Shown: positions 8,191-16,156 of the stretch, one piece after another | Position numbering within the stretch: position 1 is the first letter of the stretch | Layout of the letters: every line of letters starts with the position of its first letter | NCBI RefSeq assembly: GCF_000017265.1 | Contig: NC_011144.1 | Coordinates: 682,001-746,000, forward strand | Origin: Phenylobacterium zucineum HLK1 | Lineage (GTDB): Bacteria; Pseudomonadota; Alphaproteobacteria; Caulobacterales; Caulobacteraceae | Direction: 5' to 3' | Length of the DNA: 64,000 nucleotides | Program-made: the position numbers and the translations under genes | The notes under the pieces: generated by a model | What the model saw: the letters and a program-made list of their open reading frames with translations, nothing else | Database searches by the model: none | Told to the model about the DNA's origin: nothing

Positions 8191-8756
8191 GCCTGGGCGG
8201 CGCCCTTCACGAGGTGGACGGTCGAGGCCTGGGGCCCCTTCACGCCTTCGCTCTCGGCGAAGCGGACCCGGTCGCCGACGGCGAGGTGCTCGAAGCCGCC
8301 GTTCACCAGGGCGTTGCGGTGGAAGTAGATCTCGCGGCCGTCGTCGCTCTCGAGGAAGCCGTAGCCCTCGTCGGTGAACAGCCGGGCGATCCGGCCCTGC
8401 GGCGGCTCCTCGTGAACCTTCACGTCGCCGCGCTGGCGGCGGTAGCGGTCCTGCAGCCGCCGGCGGGCGGCGGCGAAGGCGTCGCGCACCGCGACGAAGG
8501 CGTCCTCGTGTGCGTGGTCCTGGGGCGGGTTGCGGTCGATCATCACGTCGGCCTCGCCGGGCGCGGTGATCTGCAGGCGCACGGCGTAGAGGTCGCCGTG
8601 CCGGCGGCGGTGGGCCCGGCCGATCACGGCCACGCGGCACGAGGTGATCCGGTCGTGGAAGCGTTCGAGCTTCTCGGCCTCGCGCTCGATCCGGCGCTTC
8701 AGCGCCTCGCTGGGCTCAAGGCCCCCTTCGAAGGTGATCTGCAGCGGCAGTTGCAT
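8187..8756 (-). CDS. Ribosome hibernation factor (HPF/RaiA) fused to a cold-shock domain
   Basis: A 189-residue two-domain protein. Residues 1-105 match the S30AE/HPF fold (MQLPLQITFEGG, then AEKLERFHDRITSCRVAV), which binds the 30S decoding region and silences resting ribosomes. Residues 118-185 form a cold-shock domain with RNP motifs GYGFL (131-135) and IYFHR (143-147), which bind RNA. Such fusions are known in proteobacteria. It is second in a minus-strand unit behind the host-attachment protein, 13 bases apart, downstream of the FNR box at 9273. Its TAG stop shares a CTAG palindrome with the nrdZ stop. Confidence 0.9.
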   Translation of the reverse strand: MQLPLQITFEGGLEPSEALKRRIEREAEKLERFHDRITSCRVAVIGRAHRRRHGDLYAVRLQITAPGEADVMIDRNPPQDHAHEDAFVAVRDAFAAARRRLQDRYRRQRGDVKVHEEPPQGRIARLFTDEGYGFLESDDGREIYFHRNALVNGGFEHLAVGDRVRFAESEGVKGPQASTVHLVKGAAQA

Positions 8757-8769
8757 GGGGGTCAGCGCC

Positions 8770-9219
8770 TCACGGGTTGAAACGGGTCTCGTCGAGCCAC
8801 GCGCCGAGCGTGCTGTCGGGCGCCTTGGTCAGGTCCTTGCGGATCGCGCCGGCCAGGCGCGCGCGTCCCTCCAGCCGCGCCCGCAGGGGACCGATGAGCC
8901 GGGCGGGGGCGGCGATCACCACGCCCTCCAGGCCGCGGAGGCGGCAGACCTCGGCGGCCCGGTCGGCGACCTCGCCGATGAAAGCCTCCTTGGCGGGCCG
9001 GACGTAATCCTCCCGCCCCACGGCGGCGCGGGCCGGCGTCATGCTGGAGAAGGATCGGGCGGGGGGCGAGGCGCGAAGCTCCTCGCGCAGGGTCTTCAGG
9101 CGCGCGGCGCCGTCGATCTCCTCGAAGGTGACGTAGCGCGGCGGATCGTTGCGGCGCTCCACCAGCCGCGCCCGGCCGCCATCGGTGATGAGGAAGAGCG
9201 CCTTGCCGGGGCTGACCAT
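8770..9219 (-). CDS. Host-attachment (baeRF-like) family protein
   Basis: A 149-residue protein that begins GKALFLITDGGRARLVE and ends GAWLDETRFNP. The N-terminal strand (lLITDGGRARL), the central KEAFIGEVADRAAEV and the IAAPARLIGPLR segment fit the 'protein required for attachment to host cells' family. That family is related to the bacterial archaeo-eukaryotic release-factor (baeRF) fold. Three in-frame ATGs exist. I chose the one at 9219 because GGAGG precedes it and because an FNR-driven transcript from the box at 9273 would begin near 9238. The ATG at 9273 overlaps the box. Role probably linked to ribosomes or stress; not proven. Confidence 0.75.
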   Translation of the reverse strand: MVSPGKALFLITDGGRARLVERRNDPPRYVTFEEIDGAARLKTLREELRASPPARSFSSMTPARAAVGREDYVRPAKEAFIGEVADRAAEVCRLRGLEGVVIAAPARLIGPLRARLEGRARLAGAIRKDLTKAPDSTLGAWLDETRFNP

Positions 9220-9272
9220 CTCGCGGGCCTCCATGGGACCAGGAAAGGCTAGGCCGTCGCCTCCGAAGGACA

Positions 9273-9286
9273 TTGACCCCGATCAA
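9273..9286. promoter_or_regulatory. FNR/FixK-type box between divergent genes
   Basis: TTGACCCCGATCAA fits TTGAY-N4-RTCAA in both half-sites. It lies between the minus-strand host-attachment/HPF pair and the plus-strand membrane-protein gene. With the box at -41.5, transcription would start near 9238 leftward and near 9321 rightward, both shortly before good ribosome binding sites. A single site could therefore serve both directions. Confidence 0.8.
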
Positions 9287-9330
9287 GGTGGGCGCGCGGC
9301 GCTGCGCGAGCCTGTCGGCAGGAGAAGCTG

Positions 9331-9909
9331 ATGACCCGCCACGCCGGCAACCGCGCCCCCGCTCGCGTCCCCAATCTGGCTGGGCGCCGCCCGATCGAGC
9401 TGCGCATCCGCGACATCGGCCAGCTCTTCCACAGCCTGGACCCGTTGCCCTACCGCGAGCGCGACCTGGACGAGCGGGTCGAGGCGTACGTCGTCGGCTG
9501 GGCCGGCGAGATGCCGCGCGCGCCGATGGAGATCATCGTCCACCTGCCGGCCGCCGAGGCCGAACGGGCCGAGGCGGCGCACGTCGGCGAGGCCATGCGC
9601 AACTACTTCGCCTACCGCGCCGAGATGATCGGCTGGGAGCTGCGGGACCTCTTCCGCGTCGGGCGGAGCTCGCTGGCCATCGGCCTGACGGTGCTCGTGG
9701 TGTGCGTGGCCGCCGGCCGGGCGCTAGGCGAGCTGATGGGGCCCGGCTACCTAGGGCGGGTGTTCGACGAGGGCCTGATCATCCTGGGGTGGGTGGCCAA
9801 CTGGCGGCCGGTGGAGATCTTCCTCTACGACTGGCAGCCGCTGGCCAGGCGCCGGAAGCTGTACCGGGCGCTGGCGGCGGCCGAGGTCCGGCTCTCGGCG
9901 ACGCCCTGA
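9331..9909 (+). CDS. Membrane protein of unknown function (192 aa)
   Basis: A 192-residue protein preceded by AGGAG and the FNR box at 9273-9286. The first 110 residues are soluble, with RPIELRIRDIGQLFHSLDPLPYRERDLD, which reads like a conserved cytoplasmic domain. Two hydrophobic segments follow at about 113-131 and 147-158, then a basic tail (DWQPLARRRKLYRAL). I do not recognise a named family. Its place in the low-oxygen island and its likely FNR control suggest a membrane-associated stress role. This is inference from context. Confidence 0.7.
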   Translation: MTRHAGNRAPARVPNLAGRRPIELRIRDIGQLFHSLDPLPYRERDLDERVEAYVVGWAGEMPRAPMEIIVHLPAAEAERAEAAHVGEAMRNYFAYRAEMIGWELRDLFRVGRSSLAIGLTVLVVCVAAGRALGELMGPGYLGRVFDEGLIILGWVANWRPVEIFLYDWQPLARRRKLYRALAAAEVRLSATP

Positions 9910-9987
9910 CGGACCGCCTTGCGCCGGAGCCCCGCGGAGCGCAGCCTCGACCGGTCTCAAGCGGGGCGGCGGCGGGAGGTTCGGACC

Positions 9988-10653
9988 ATGGGGTTCCGCA
10001 ACCGGGTCGAGGCGGGCCAGGCGCTGTCTCGGGCTCTTCCTCAGGCGCTGGCCGGCTGTCGCGGACAGGACGTGGTGGTGCTCGCGCTGCCGCGCGGGGG
10101 CGTCCCCGTCGCCGCGGAGATCGCCCGCGCGCTGAAGGCGCCGCTGGACCTGGTGCTCGTGCGCAAGATCGGCGCGCCCTTCCAGGAGGAGCTGGCCATG
10201 GGCGCGGTGGCCGACGCGGGCGAGCCCGAGACGGTCCGCAACGAGGACGTCATCGCCGCCGTGGGCGTGGACGAGGCCGGCTTCGAGGCGGCCCGGGCGC
10301 GGGAGCTGGACGAGATGGAGCGCCGGCGGCGGCGCTACCTGAAGGACCGGCCGCGGGCCGAGGTGGTCGGCAAGGTGGCGATCGTCGTGGACGACGGGGT
10401 GGCGACGGGCGCCACGACGCGGGCGGCGCTGCGGGCCGTGCGGCGGCGGGGTCCGGCGAAGCTGATCCTGGCGACCCCGGTGGCGCCTGCCGAGCGGCTG
10501 CCCGAGCTGCGCGCCGAGGCCGACGAGGTGGTCTGCCTGGAAGACCTGCGCTGGGGCGCGATCGGCCTCTGCTACGACGACTTCCGCCAGGTGGAGGACG
10601 AGACGGTGGTGGAACTCCTCGCGGAATTCCCGCCGTCCCGGCCGCCGGCCTAG
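9988..10653 (+). CDS. Phosphoribosyltransferase (COG1926 type)
   Basis: A 221-residue type I phosphoribosyltransferase. The PRPP-binding loop VVDDGVATGATT spans residues 133-144, and VVLALPRGGVPVAAEIA (about 29-45) is the characteristic N-terminal motif of the COG1926 group. The substrate of this group is not established. GGAGG lies eight bases before the chosen ATG; longer in-frame starts lack this. The M. tuberculosis DosR locus has a similar domain next to nrdZ (Rv0571c, from memory), the same company as here. Its TAG stop overlaps that of the convergent BON gene in a CTAG palindrome. Confidence 0.85.
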   Translation: MGFRNRVEAGQALSRALPQALAGCRGQDVVVLALPRGGVPVAAEIARALKAPLDLVLVRKIGAPFQEELAMGAVADAGEPETVRNEDVIAAVGVDEAGFEAARARELDEMERRRRRYLKDRPRAEVVGKVAIVVDDGVATGATTRAALRAVRRRGPAKLILATPVAPAERLPELRAEADEVVCLEDLRWGAIGLCYDDFRQVEDETVVELLAEFPPSRPPA

Positions 10654-11102
10654 CTGGGAAGGCCTGCCGAGCCGTCGTCGGGTTCGACGGCGCCCGGCGG
10701 CAGGACGATGCGGTTGGTGACCGAGGCGACGCCCGGCAGGGTCCAGGCCAGGCGCTCGGCGGCGTCGCGGTCGAACCAGCCCGTCGCCGTGCCCGACAGC
10801 GTCAGGGCACCGTCCGCCTCCTCGATGACGATGCCGCCGGCGTCTACGTCGTGCGTCTCGAGCAGGATCCGCAGCTGGGTCCGCAGGTCGCCCACCGGCG
10901 CGGCCACATGCAGGTGGTTGCGCACGTCCAGCACCTCGGGGAGGCGCAGCAGCTCCTGCTCGATCACCGTGCGCCGCATCTCGTCCTGCACCGCGCCGGT
11001 GAGGGTCACGACGCCGCCGGCCACGCTCGCGGCCACCGGCGCGCCGTCGCTCAGCCGCTCGACGGCCTGCGCCACGGCCTCCTGAAGGGCCTTGTCGTCC
11101 AT
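10650..11102 (-). CDS. BON-domain protein, two domains, no signal peptide
   Basis: A 150-residue protein with two BON domains, about residues 3-65 and 70-138, each with the pattern VTLTGxV...VxxVxNHL and LTLSGTA...GVASVTNRI. BON domains bind phospholipid or act as small interaction modules, usually in the periplasm (OsmY). No signal peptide is seen, so this copy is presumably cytoplasmic. The start at 11102 (MDDKALQEAV) follows the natural domain edge. A weak FNR-like site (TTGCG-CCGC-GTCAA) lies at 11156-11169 between it and the divergent kinase-like gene. Confidence 0.8.
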   Translation of the reverse strand: MDDKALQEAVAQAVERLSDGAPVAASVAGGVVTLTGAVQDEMRRTVIEQELLRLPEVLDVRNHLHVAAPVGDLRTQLRILLETHDVDAGGIVIEEADGALTLSGTATGWFDRDAAERLAWTLPGVASVTNRIVLPPGAVEPDDGSAGLPS

Positions 11103-11155
11103 GGGATGCCTCGCAAACTGGAAGCCCCAGGCTGCGCCGCCGGGCGCTGGACGCA

Positions 11156-11169
11156 TTGCGCCGCGTCAA
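11156..11169. promoter_or_regulatory. Weak FNR-like site between BON and kinase-like genes
   Basis: TTGCGCCGCGTCAA keeps TTG and GTCAA but has CG in place of the AY of the left half-site. It lies between divergent genes that belong functionally with the other island members. It would be at about -41 for a leftward start near 11121. Given the two mismatches this is a candidate only. Confidence 0.35.
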
Positions 11170-11203
11170 ACCCCCGGCCGCGGCGATACCGGAAGGTGCA
11201 GGC

Positions 11204-12259
11204 GTGCCTGCCGACACAGAGACCCGCGCCGACCCCGGCCTGGCCGCGAAGGTCGACTTCCTGAGCCGTCCGGCCGCCTATGCCGAGGGACCGGCGCAGG
11301 TGAGCCGGCGCGAGACCCACATGTCCTGGGTCTTCTTCCTGGACGGGACGGTCTACAAGCTGAAGAAGCCGGTCCGCTTCCCCTACCTCGACTTCTCCAC
11401 CCTCGCGCGGCGCGAGGCGGCCTGCCGCGCCGAGGTCGCGCTGAACCAGCGCCTGGCGCCGGGGATCTACCGCGGCGTCGTCCCGCTGGTGCTGCGGGAC
11501 GGCCGCCTGGCGCTGGGGGGCGAGGGGCCGGTGGTCGACTGGCTGGTGCGGATGGACAGGTTCGACCAGGCCCGCACGCTGGAGGCGCGGTTGCTGGCGG
11601 ATGGGATCGCGGACGGCGAGGCCGACGCCCTGGCCGACGCGCTGGCCAGGTTCTACCGCACCACGCGCCGGATCCCGACGCAGCCTGCGGCCTATCTGAA
11701 GCGCATCGGGGACGCGCTGGCCTATCACCGCCGGGTGCTGCTGGAGCCCCGGCTGGGACTGCCGGCGGGACAGGTGCGCCATGTGCTGGCGGTGCAGCAC
11801 CGGTTCCTGCGGGTGCGGGGCGGCCTGCTCGCCGCGCGCGCCGGGCGGGGCCGCATCCTGGACGCCCACGGCGACCTGCGGCCCGAGCACATCTGGCTGG
11901 GGCCGCCGATCAAGATCATCGACCGGCTGGAGTTCAGCGCCGAGCTGCGCGCGGTGGACCCGCTGGACGAGCTGGCCTTCCTGGACCTGGAGATGGAGCG
12001 CCTGGGCGCGGCGGCGGCGGGCGCCCGGGTCCGCCGGCGGGCGGTCGCGCGGCTGGGCGAGCGGGCGGCGCCCGAGCTGCACCTGTTCTACCGCTGCCAC
12101 CGGGCCACGCTGCGCGCGCGGCTGGCCATCGCCCATCTGCTGGAGCCGAACCCGCGCACCCCCGAGAAATGGCCGCGGCAGGCGAGGGCCTACCTGGCGC
12201 TCGCGGCCCGCGACGCCCGCCAGTTGGAGCGGCGGCTCAGAACACCATCAGGTCGGTAA
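11204..12259 (+). CDS. COG2187-type aminoglycoside-phosphotransferase-like protein
   Basis: A 351-residue protein-kinase-like-fold phosphotransferase. The catalytic-loop motif HGDLRPEHIWLG starts at residue 222, and the metal-binding aspartate follows in IKIIDRLEF, as in APH enzymes. The lysine-containing strand is YKLKKPVRFPYLDFS. COG2187 proteins are often fused to a P-loop kinase; here the second domain is absent. GTG at 11204 is chosen for the GGAAGG seven bases upstream. M. tuberculosis Rv2004c, a DosR-regulon protein, belongs to this group as I recall. The 3' end overlaps the convergent prs by 23 bases. Substrate unknown. Confidence 0.8.
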   Translation: MPADTETRADPGLAAKVDFLSRPAAYAEGPAQVSRRETHMSWVFFLDGTVYKLKKPVRFPYLDFSTLARREAACRAEVALNQRLAPGIYRGVVPLVLRDGRLALGGEGPVVDWLVRMDRFDQARTLEARLLADGIADGEADALADALARFYRTTRRIPTQPAAYLKRIGDALAYHRRVLLEPRLGLPAGQVRHVLAVQHRFLRVRGGLLAARAGRGRILDAHGDLRPEHIWLGPPIKIIDRLEFSAELRAVDPLDELAFLDLEMERLGAAAAGARVRRRAVARLGERAAPELHLFYRCHRATLRARLAIAHLLEPNPRTPEKWPRQARAYLALAARDARQLERRLRTPSGR

Positions 12260-13226
12260 GCGCCTCATCGCAGGCCAGCCGCCGGATCGCCTCGGCCAGC
12301 AGCGGCGCGCTGGCGAGCGCCTCGACCTTGGCCTGCAGCGGCGATCCGGCGATGCGGGACGGCGGCGCGGCGTCGGCGACCACGATGCGCTCCACCGCCG
12401 GGTCGGCCAGGACCTCGGCGGCGCCCGGCATGAAGAGGCCGTGGGCGGCCAGCGCCACGACGCGCCGGGCGCCCGCGGCCCGGGCCGAGCGGGCGGCGCG
12501 GGCGATGGTGCCGCCGGTGCTGATCAGGTCGTCCACGACGAAGACGGCGGCGTCCCGGACGTCGCCCACCAGCAGGTCGCCGGTGACCACGCCGCCGCTG
12601 CGGTGCTTGTCGGCGAATGCCTTGCCGACCGGGCGGCCGAGGCGGGCCTCCAGCGCCTGGCGGAACAGCTCGGCGCGCTTGGCCCCGCCCGGGTCGGGCG
12701 AGAGCACGCAGACCGGGCCGTCGGCGAGGCCGGCCGCCAGATCCAGGAACAGCGGCGCGGCCGACAGCGCGATCGCCCGCCGGCGGAAGGCGTTCTCGAA
12801 CGCGGCCGGGTTGTGGACCTCCAGCGCGACGACCGCATCGGTCCCCACCGCCTCGAACAGCGACGCCACATAGCGGACGGTGACGGGGTCGAACGGCTTG
12901 GTGCGCACGTCCTTGCGCGCATAGCAGAGGTAGGGCGCGACGGCGGTCACCCGCGCCGCGCCCGCGTCCTTCAGAGCGCCGATGAAGAACAGCAGGCGGC
13001 AGAGCTTGTCGTTGGCGCTCTGGTCCGGGCCGCCGTGCAGGCTCTGGATCACGTAGCAGTCGGCGCCGGCGACGGACTCCAGCGGCCGGGCCTTGTGTTC
13101 GCCGTCCTCGAATTCGCGCTCCTCGTGCGGCGTGAGGGGCCGGCCCGCGGCGCTGGCGATCGCCGCGCCGAGCTCGGCCGTGGCGTTCAGCGCGAACAGG
13201 CGCACGGTCGACGGAAGGCCGCTCAT
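12237..13226 (-). CDS. prs: Ribose-phosphate pyrophosphokinase (PRPP synthase), second-type
   Basis: A 329-residue enzyme making PRPP from ribose 5-phosphate and ATP. FEDGEHKARPL (39-49), the ATP-binding APYLCYARKDVRTKP (97-111) and the PRPP loop VVDDLISTGGT (230-240) are visible. The flexible-loop histidine region reads LEVHNP in place of the DLH of housekeeping Prs, so this is probably an accessory, divergent synthase. It is the last gene of a BON-pncB-pncA-prs operon; its start overlaps the pncA stop by ATGA. There it would supply PRPP to the nicotinate phosphoribosyltransferase two genes upstream. Confidence 0.9.
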   Translation of the reverse strand: MSGLPSTVRLFALNATAELGAAIASAAGRPLTPHEEREFEDGEHKARPLESVAGADCYVIQSLHGGPDQSANDKLCRLLFFIGALKDAGAARVTAVAPYLCYARKDVRTKPFDPVTVRYVASLFEAVGTDAVVALEVHNPAAFENAFRRRAIALSAAPLFLDLAAGLADGPVCVLSPDPGGAKRAELFRQALEARLGRPVGKAFADKHRSGGVVTGDLLVGDVRDAAVFVVDDLISTGGTIARAARSARAAGARRVVALAAHGLFMPGAAEVLADPAVERIVVADAAPPSRIAGSPLQAKVEALASAPLLAEAIRRLACDEALTDLMVF

Positions 13227-13855
13227 GGCCTGAGCTCTTCAGCGCGTGAGAACCGCACGTCGGCCTCGCCCAGCCGCCGCCGCGCCTCGGCCTCGGAGCC
13301 GTCCACGTCGAGGGCCCGGCAGGCGTCCTCGACGACGACCGCCTCGAACCCGGCGGCCCGGGCGTCCTCGGTCGACCAGAGGACGCAGAAATCGAAGGCG
13401 AGGCCGGCGAGGAAGACCCGCGTCACGCCGCGGTCCTTCAGGTAGCCGGCGAGGCCCGTGACGGTGCGGCGGTCGTTCTCGCGGAAGGCGGAATAGGAGT
13501 CGACGCGCGGGTCGGCGCCCTTGCGCAGGATCATGTCGGCGCGCACGGCGTCGAGGCCGGAATGGAAGGCCGCCCCGGGGGTACCCTGGACGCAGTGATC
13601 GGGCCAGAGCACCTGCAGCCCGTAGTCGAGCTGGGCGGTCTCCATTGGCCGGCGGCCGGGGTGCGCCGAGGCGAACGAGCCGTGGCCGGGCGGATGCCAG
13701 TCCTGGGTCAGCACCACGGTCGCGAAGCCGCCCATCAGGCGGTTGATCGGGGCGACCACCTCGTCTCCGCGCGGCACGGCCAGGGCACCGCCGGGACAGA
13801 AGTCGTTCTGCACGTCGATCACGATCAGGGCGTCGGTGGGGGCGATGGGGATCAT
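13223..13855 (-). CDS. pncA: Nicotinamidase
   Basis: A 210-residue isochorismatase-fold hydrolase that converts nicotinamide to nicotinate in NAD salvage. The catalytic triad is D14 (VIDVQNDF), K112 (LRKGAD) and C157 (LAFDFCV). The metal ligands D52 and H54 in QDWHPPGH and H87 in PDHCVQG are present. Length matches PncA. It sits between pncB and prs with ATGA overlaps on both sides, so the three proteins are made in coupled fashion: nicotinamide to nicotinate, PRPP supply, and nicotinate mononucleotide formation. Confidence 0.95.
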   Translation of the reverse strand: MIPIAPTDALIVIDVQNDFCPGGALAVPRGDEVVAPINRLMGGFATVVLTQDWHPPGHGSFASAHPGRRPMETAQLDYGLQVLWPDHCVQGTPGAAFHSGLDAVRADMILRKGADPRVDSYSAFRENDRRTVTGLAGYLKDRGVTRVFLAGLAFDFCVLWSTEDARAAGFEAVVVEDACRALDVDGSEAEARRRLGEADVRFSRAEELRP

Positions 13856-15228
13856 GACGGCTGGACCTGCTTGGCGAGCCGGCGGTCCACTTCGGCGGCG
13901 AGGCGCGTCAGGGGCTCGGCGATCCGCACCGGATAGTCGTGGGGCTCCAGCGCCCGGAGGGGCTCGGGCAGGGCGGCGAGCTCGCGGGCGGCGCGGGCGC
14001 GGATCTCGGGCAGCGAGGGCGGCGGCCCCGTCCGCCGTCCCTGACGCATGACAGGCTGCAGCAGGGGCTCGCCCAGCGGGCGGTCGTGCAGGGTGGAGAC
14101 GACGTCGCCGCGCATCCGGCCGCGCGCGTCGACGCTGCGCCAGACCTGCTTGCGGCCGGGCCAGGTGGCCTTGCCGGTCGAGAGCTTGCGGCGCGGGACG
14201 CCGGCGTATTCCTGGAGCTTGTAGGCGCAGTCGAGGCCGGGCGCGTCGGACGAGGTGGTCAGGCTGGTGCCCACCCCGAAGCCGTCGATCGGGGCCCCCG
14301 CGCGGACGAGCGCCTGCAGGTCGCCCTCGTCCAGGCCGCCGCTGGCGAAGATGGTGATGTCGGAGAGGCCGCCCGCGTCGAGGATCCCCCGGACGCTGCG
14401 CGACAGCGCCAGCAGGTCGCCGCTGTCCAGCCGCACGCCCCGGACCTTCACGCCGGCGGCGGCGAGGCGCGGGGCCAGCGCCACGACCTTCCGCGCGGCC
14501 GCTTCGGTGTCGTAGGTGTCGATCAGCAGGGTGAGGCCCTCCGGACGCGAGCGGGCGAAGGCCTCGAAGGCCGCCGTCTCGTCCTCGAACGCCTGGACGA
14601 ACGAATGGGCCATGGTGCCGAAGAGGGGGATGTCCCACAGCATCCCCGCCAGCGTCGTGGCGGTGCCGGTGAAGCCGGCGAGGTAGCTGGCGCGGGCGGC
14701 GAAGAGGCCGGCCTCCGAGCCATGGGCGCGCCGCAGGCCGAAGTCCACCAGCGTGCGGCCGGGCGCGGCCAGCACCATCCGCGCCGCCTTGGAGGCGACC
14801 AGCGACTGGAAGTGCAGGATGTTGATCAGCCGGGTCTCGACCAGTTGGGCGACCGGCAGGGGCGCGACCACCCGCAGGATCGGCTCGTCGCGGAAGAACA
14901 CCGCGCCTTCCGGCATGGCGTCCACGTCGCCGCTGAAGCGCAGCTCGGCGAACCAGTCCAGCACCCGGCGGCTGAAGCGGCCCGATCGCTCCAGCCAGTC
15001 GAGCTCGGCGGGCGAGGGGGCCAGGGCCTCCAGGAAGCCGAGGGCCTGCTCCAGTCCCGCGGCCATCAGGAAGCCCCGGGAGGGCGGCAGCCGGCGGACA
15101 AAGAACTCGAACACCGCCGGCTCGGTGAACCCGTGGTCGAGATAGGCCTCCAGCATGTTGAGCTGGTAGAGGTCGGTGAGCAGCGGGCTGGCGGCCGGGT
15201 CGGGCCGGACGGGCGGCGGGTCGGTCAT
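13852..15228 (-). CDS. pncB: Nicotinate phosphoribosyltransferase
   Basis: A 458-residue enzyme joining nicotinate to PRPP to give nicotinate mononucleotide, the entry step of the Preiss-Handler route. The N-terminal LLTDLYQLNMLEAYL, the central FGLRRAHG and the barrel motifs GVRLDSGDL and FASGGLDEGD are typical. Length matches the long PncB group. GAGGGGAC precedes the ATG. It follows the BON gene by 28 bases and overlaps pncA by four. FNR-type control of this operon suggests NAD recycling during oxygen limitation, as reported for pncB2 in M. tuberculosis. Confidence 0.95.
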   Translation of the reverse strand: MTDPPPVRPDPAASPLLTDLYQLNMLEAYLDHGFTEPAVFEFFVRRLPPSRGFLMAAGLEQALGFLEALAPSPAELDWLERSGRFSRRVLDWFAELRFSGDVDAMPEGAVFFRDEPILRVVAPLPVAQLVETRLINILHFQSLVASKAARMVLAAPGRTLVDFGLRRAHGSEAGLFAARASYLAGFTGTATTLAGMLWDIPLFGTMAHSFVQAFEDETAAFEAFARSRPEGLTLLIDTYDTEAAARKVVALAPRLAAAGVKVRGVRLDSGDLLALSRSVRGILDAGGLSDITIFASGGLDEGDLQALVRAGAPIDGFGVGTSLTTSSDAPGLDCAYKLQEYAGVPRRKLSTGKATWPGRKQVWRSVDARGRMRGDVVSTLHDRPLGEPLLQPVMRQGRRTGPPPSLPEIRARAARELAALPEPLRALEPHDYPVRIAEPLTRLAAEVDRRLAKQVQPS

Positions 15229-15256
15229 GGGCGTCCCCTCGGACCGGCGCGGCGCG

Positions 15257-15964
15257 TCAGGGCGCCTCGATCTCGTTGATGACGTCGTCCACGCCGAGGA
15301 TGCGCCAGGCTTCCTCCTCGGCCGCGTCGCGGGCGTCCTTCGAACGGACCTTGCCGGTCAGCCGCACGGCGTCGCCGAACACGCCGACCTTCACCTGGGT
15401 GTCGTCGAACAGGGGGTGGCCGTCGAGGGCGGCGCGCACCGCCTCCTCCAGCTCGTCGGGACCGTCCTCCTCGGGCGGCTCGACCGCCAGGCCGTCGACC
15501 ACGTCGCGGACGCCCGCGACCCGCCAGGCGATGGCGCCCGCCAGGCGCTTGCGCACCAGGCTGGGGACCGCGCCGTCCAGGGTCACGACGCCGTCCTGCA
15601 CGGCGACGCCCAGGCCGGCGTCCGGCGCGCCCGGCACGACCGCAAGGTCCGAGAAGCGCGGATCGAGGCGCAGCAGCTCGAGCACCCGGTCGCGGATCTC
15701 GTCGTCCGACATCGGCAGCGCCGGACGCACGTGCAGCCGGTCGATCAGCCCCGGCGCGTTCGAGGCGATGGCCGCCAGCCGCAACGTCTTCTTCTTGGCG
15801 GCGACGGTGCGGGCCTCGCCCTCCACGACGAGGACGCCGTCGGGCTCGAACGCCAGGCGGTCCAGGCGCAGGTCGGCCGGCGGGACGGCGCGGCGAAGCG
15901 TGGCGCGGGTGATCTCGATGCGCCGGGCGAGTTCAGGCGGGCTGGCGGTCTCGGTGCTGGTCAA
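15257..15964 (-). CDS. BON-domain protein leading the NAD-salvage operon
   Basis: A 235-residue protein with at least two BON domains in its C-terminal half (GVAVQDGVVTLDGAV..., then VGVFGDAVRLTGKV...VDDVINEIEAP) and a related N-terminal part. No signal peptide. The start is set at TTG 15964 because AGGAGG lies six bases upstream. The ATG at 16015 would fall before the transcription start expected near 16005 from the FNR box at 16040-16053. It is first in a BON-pncB-pncA-prs operon. Its role in NAD salvage is unknown; BON proteins are common in stress islands. Confidence 0.8.
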   Translation of the reverse strand: MTSTETASPPELARRIEITRATLRRAVPPADLRLDRLAFEPDGVLVVEGEARTVAAKKKTLRLAAIASNAPGLIDRLHVRPALPMSDDEIRDRVLELLRLDPRFSDLAVVPGAPDAGLGVAVQDGVVTLDGAVPSLVRKRLAGAIAWRVAGVRDVVDGLAVEPPEEDGPDELEEAVRAALDGHPLFDDTQVKVGVFGDAVRLTGKVRSKDARDAAEEEAWRILGVDDVINEIEAP

Positions 15965-16039
15965 GGCGGGCCTCCTGCGTTTCAGGCCGAACTCTGTCTC
16001 CGCACGACGAGCCATGAAACGCGCGAGACGGCGGACCGG

Positions 16040-16053
16040 CCTTGACGCCGATC
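16040..16053 (-). promoter_or_regulatory. FNR/FixK-type box of the BON-pncB-pncA-prs operon
   Basis: TTGACGCCGATCAA fits TTGAY-N4-RTCAA in full. Leftward transcription with the box at -41.5 would begin near 16005, 41 bases before the TTG start with its AGGAGG. The rightward TonB receptor gene begins at 16157 and is too distant for a class II arrangement, so the box is assigned to the minus-strand operon. Confidence 0.8.
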
Positions 16054-16156
16054 AAGCGCCGGCGGCCGTCAGAGACTCGTCACGGACCCGTAGCTTGGCC
16101 GTTACAGGCCGCTGCTACCCGCCCCGCATTGGCCGAACGTCGGTCGAGGGGCGATC

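Noticed and set aside
16077..16105. A third Pho-like site upstream of the TonB receptor at 16157
   Set aside because: TCGTCAC, CCGTAGC and CCGTTAC have the 11-bp period, but only three or four of seven bases match per repeat and no -10 follows at the right distance.
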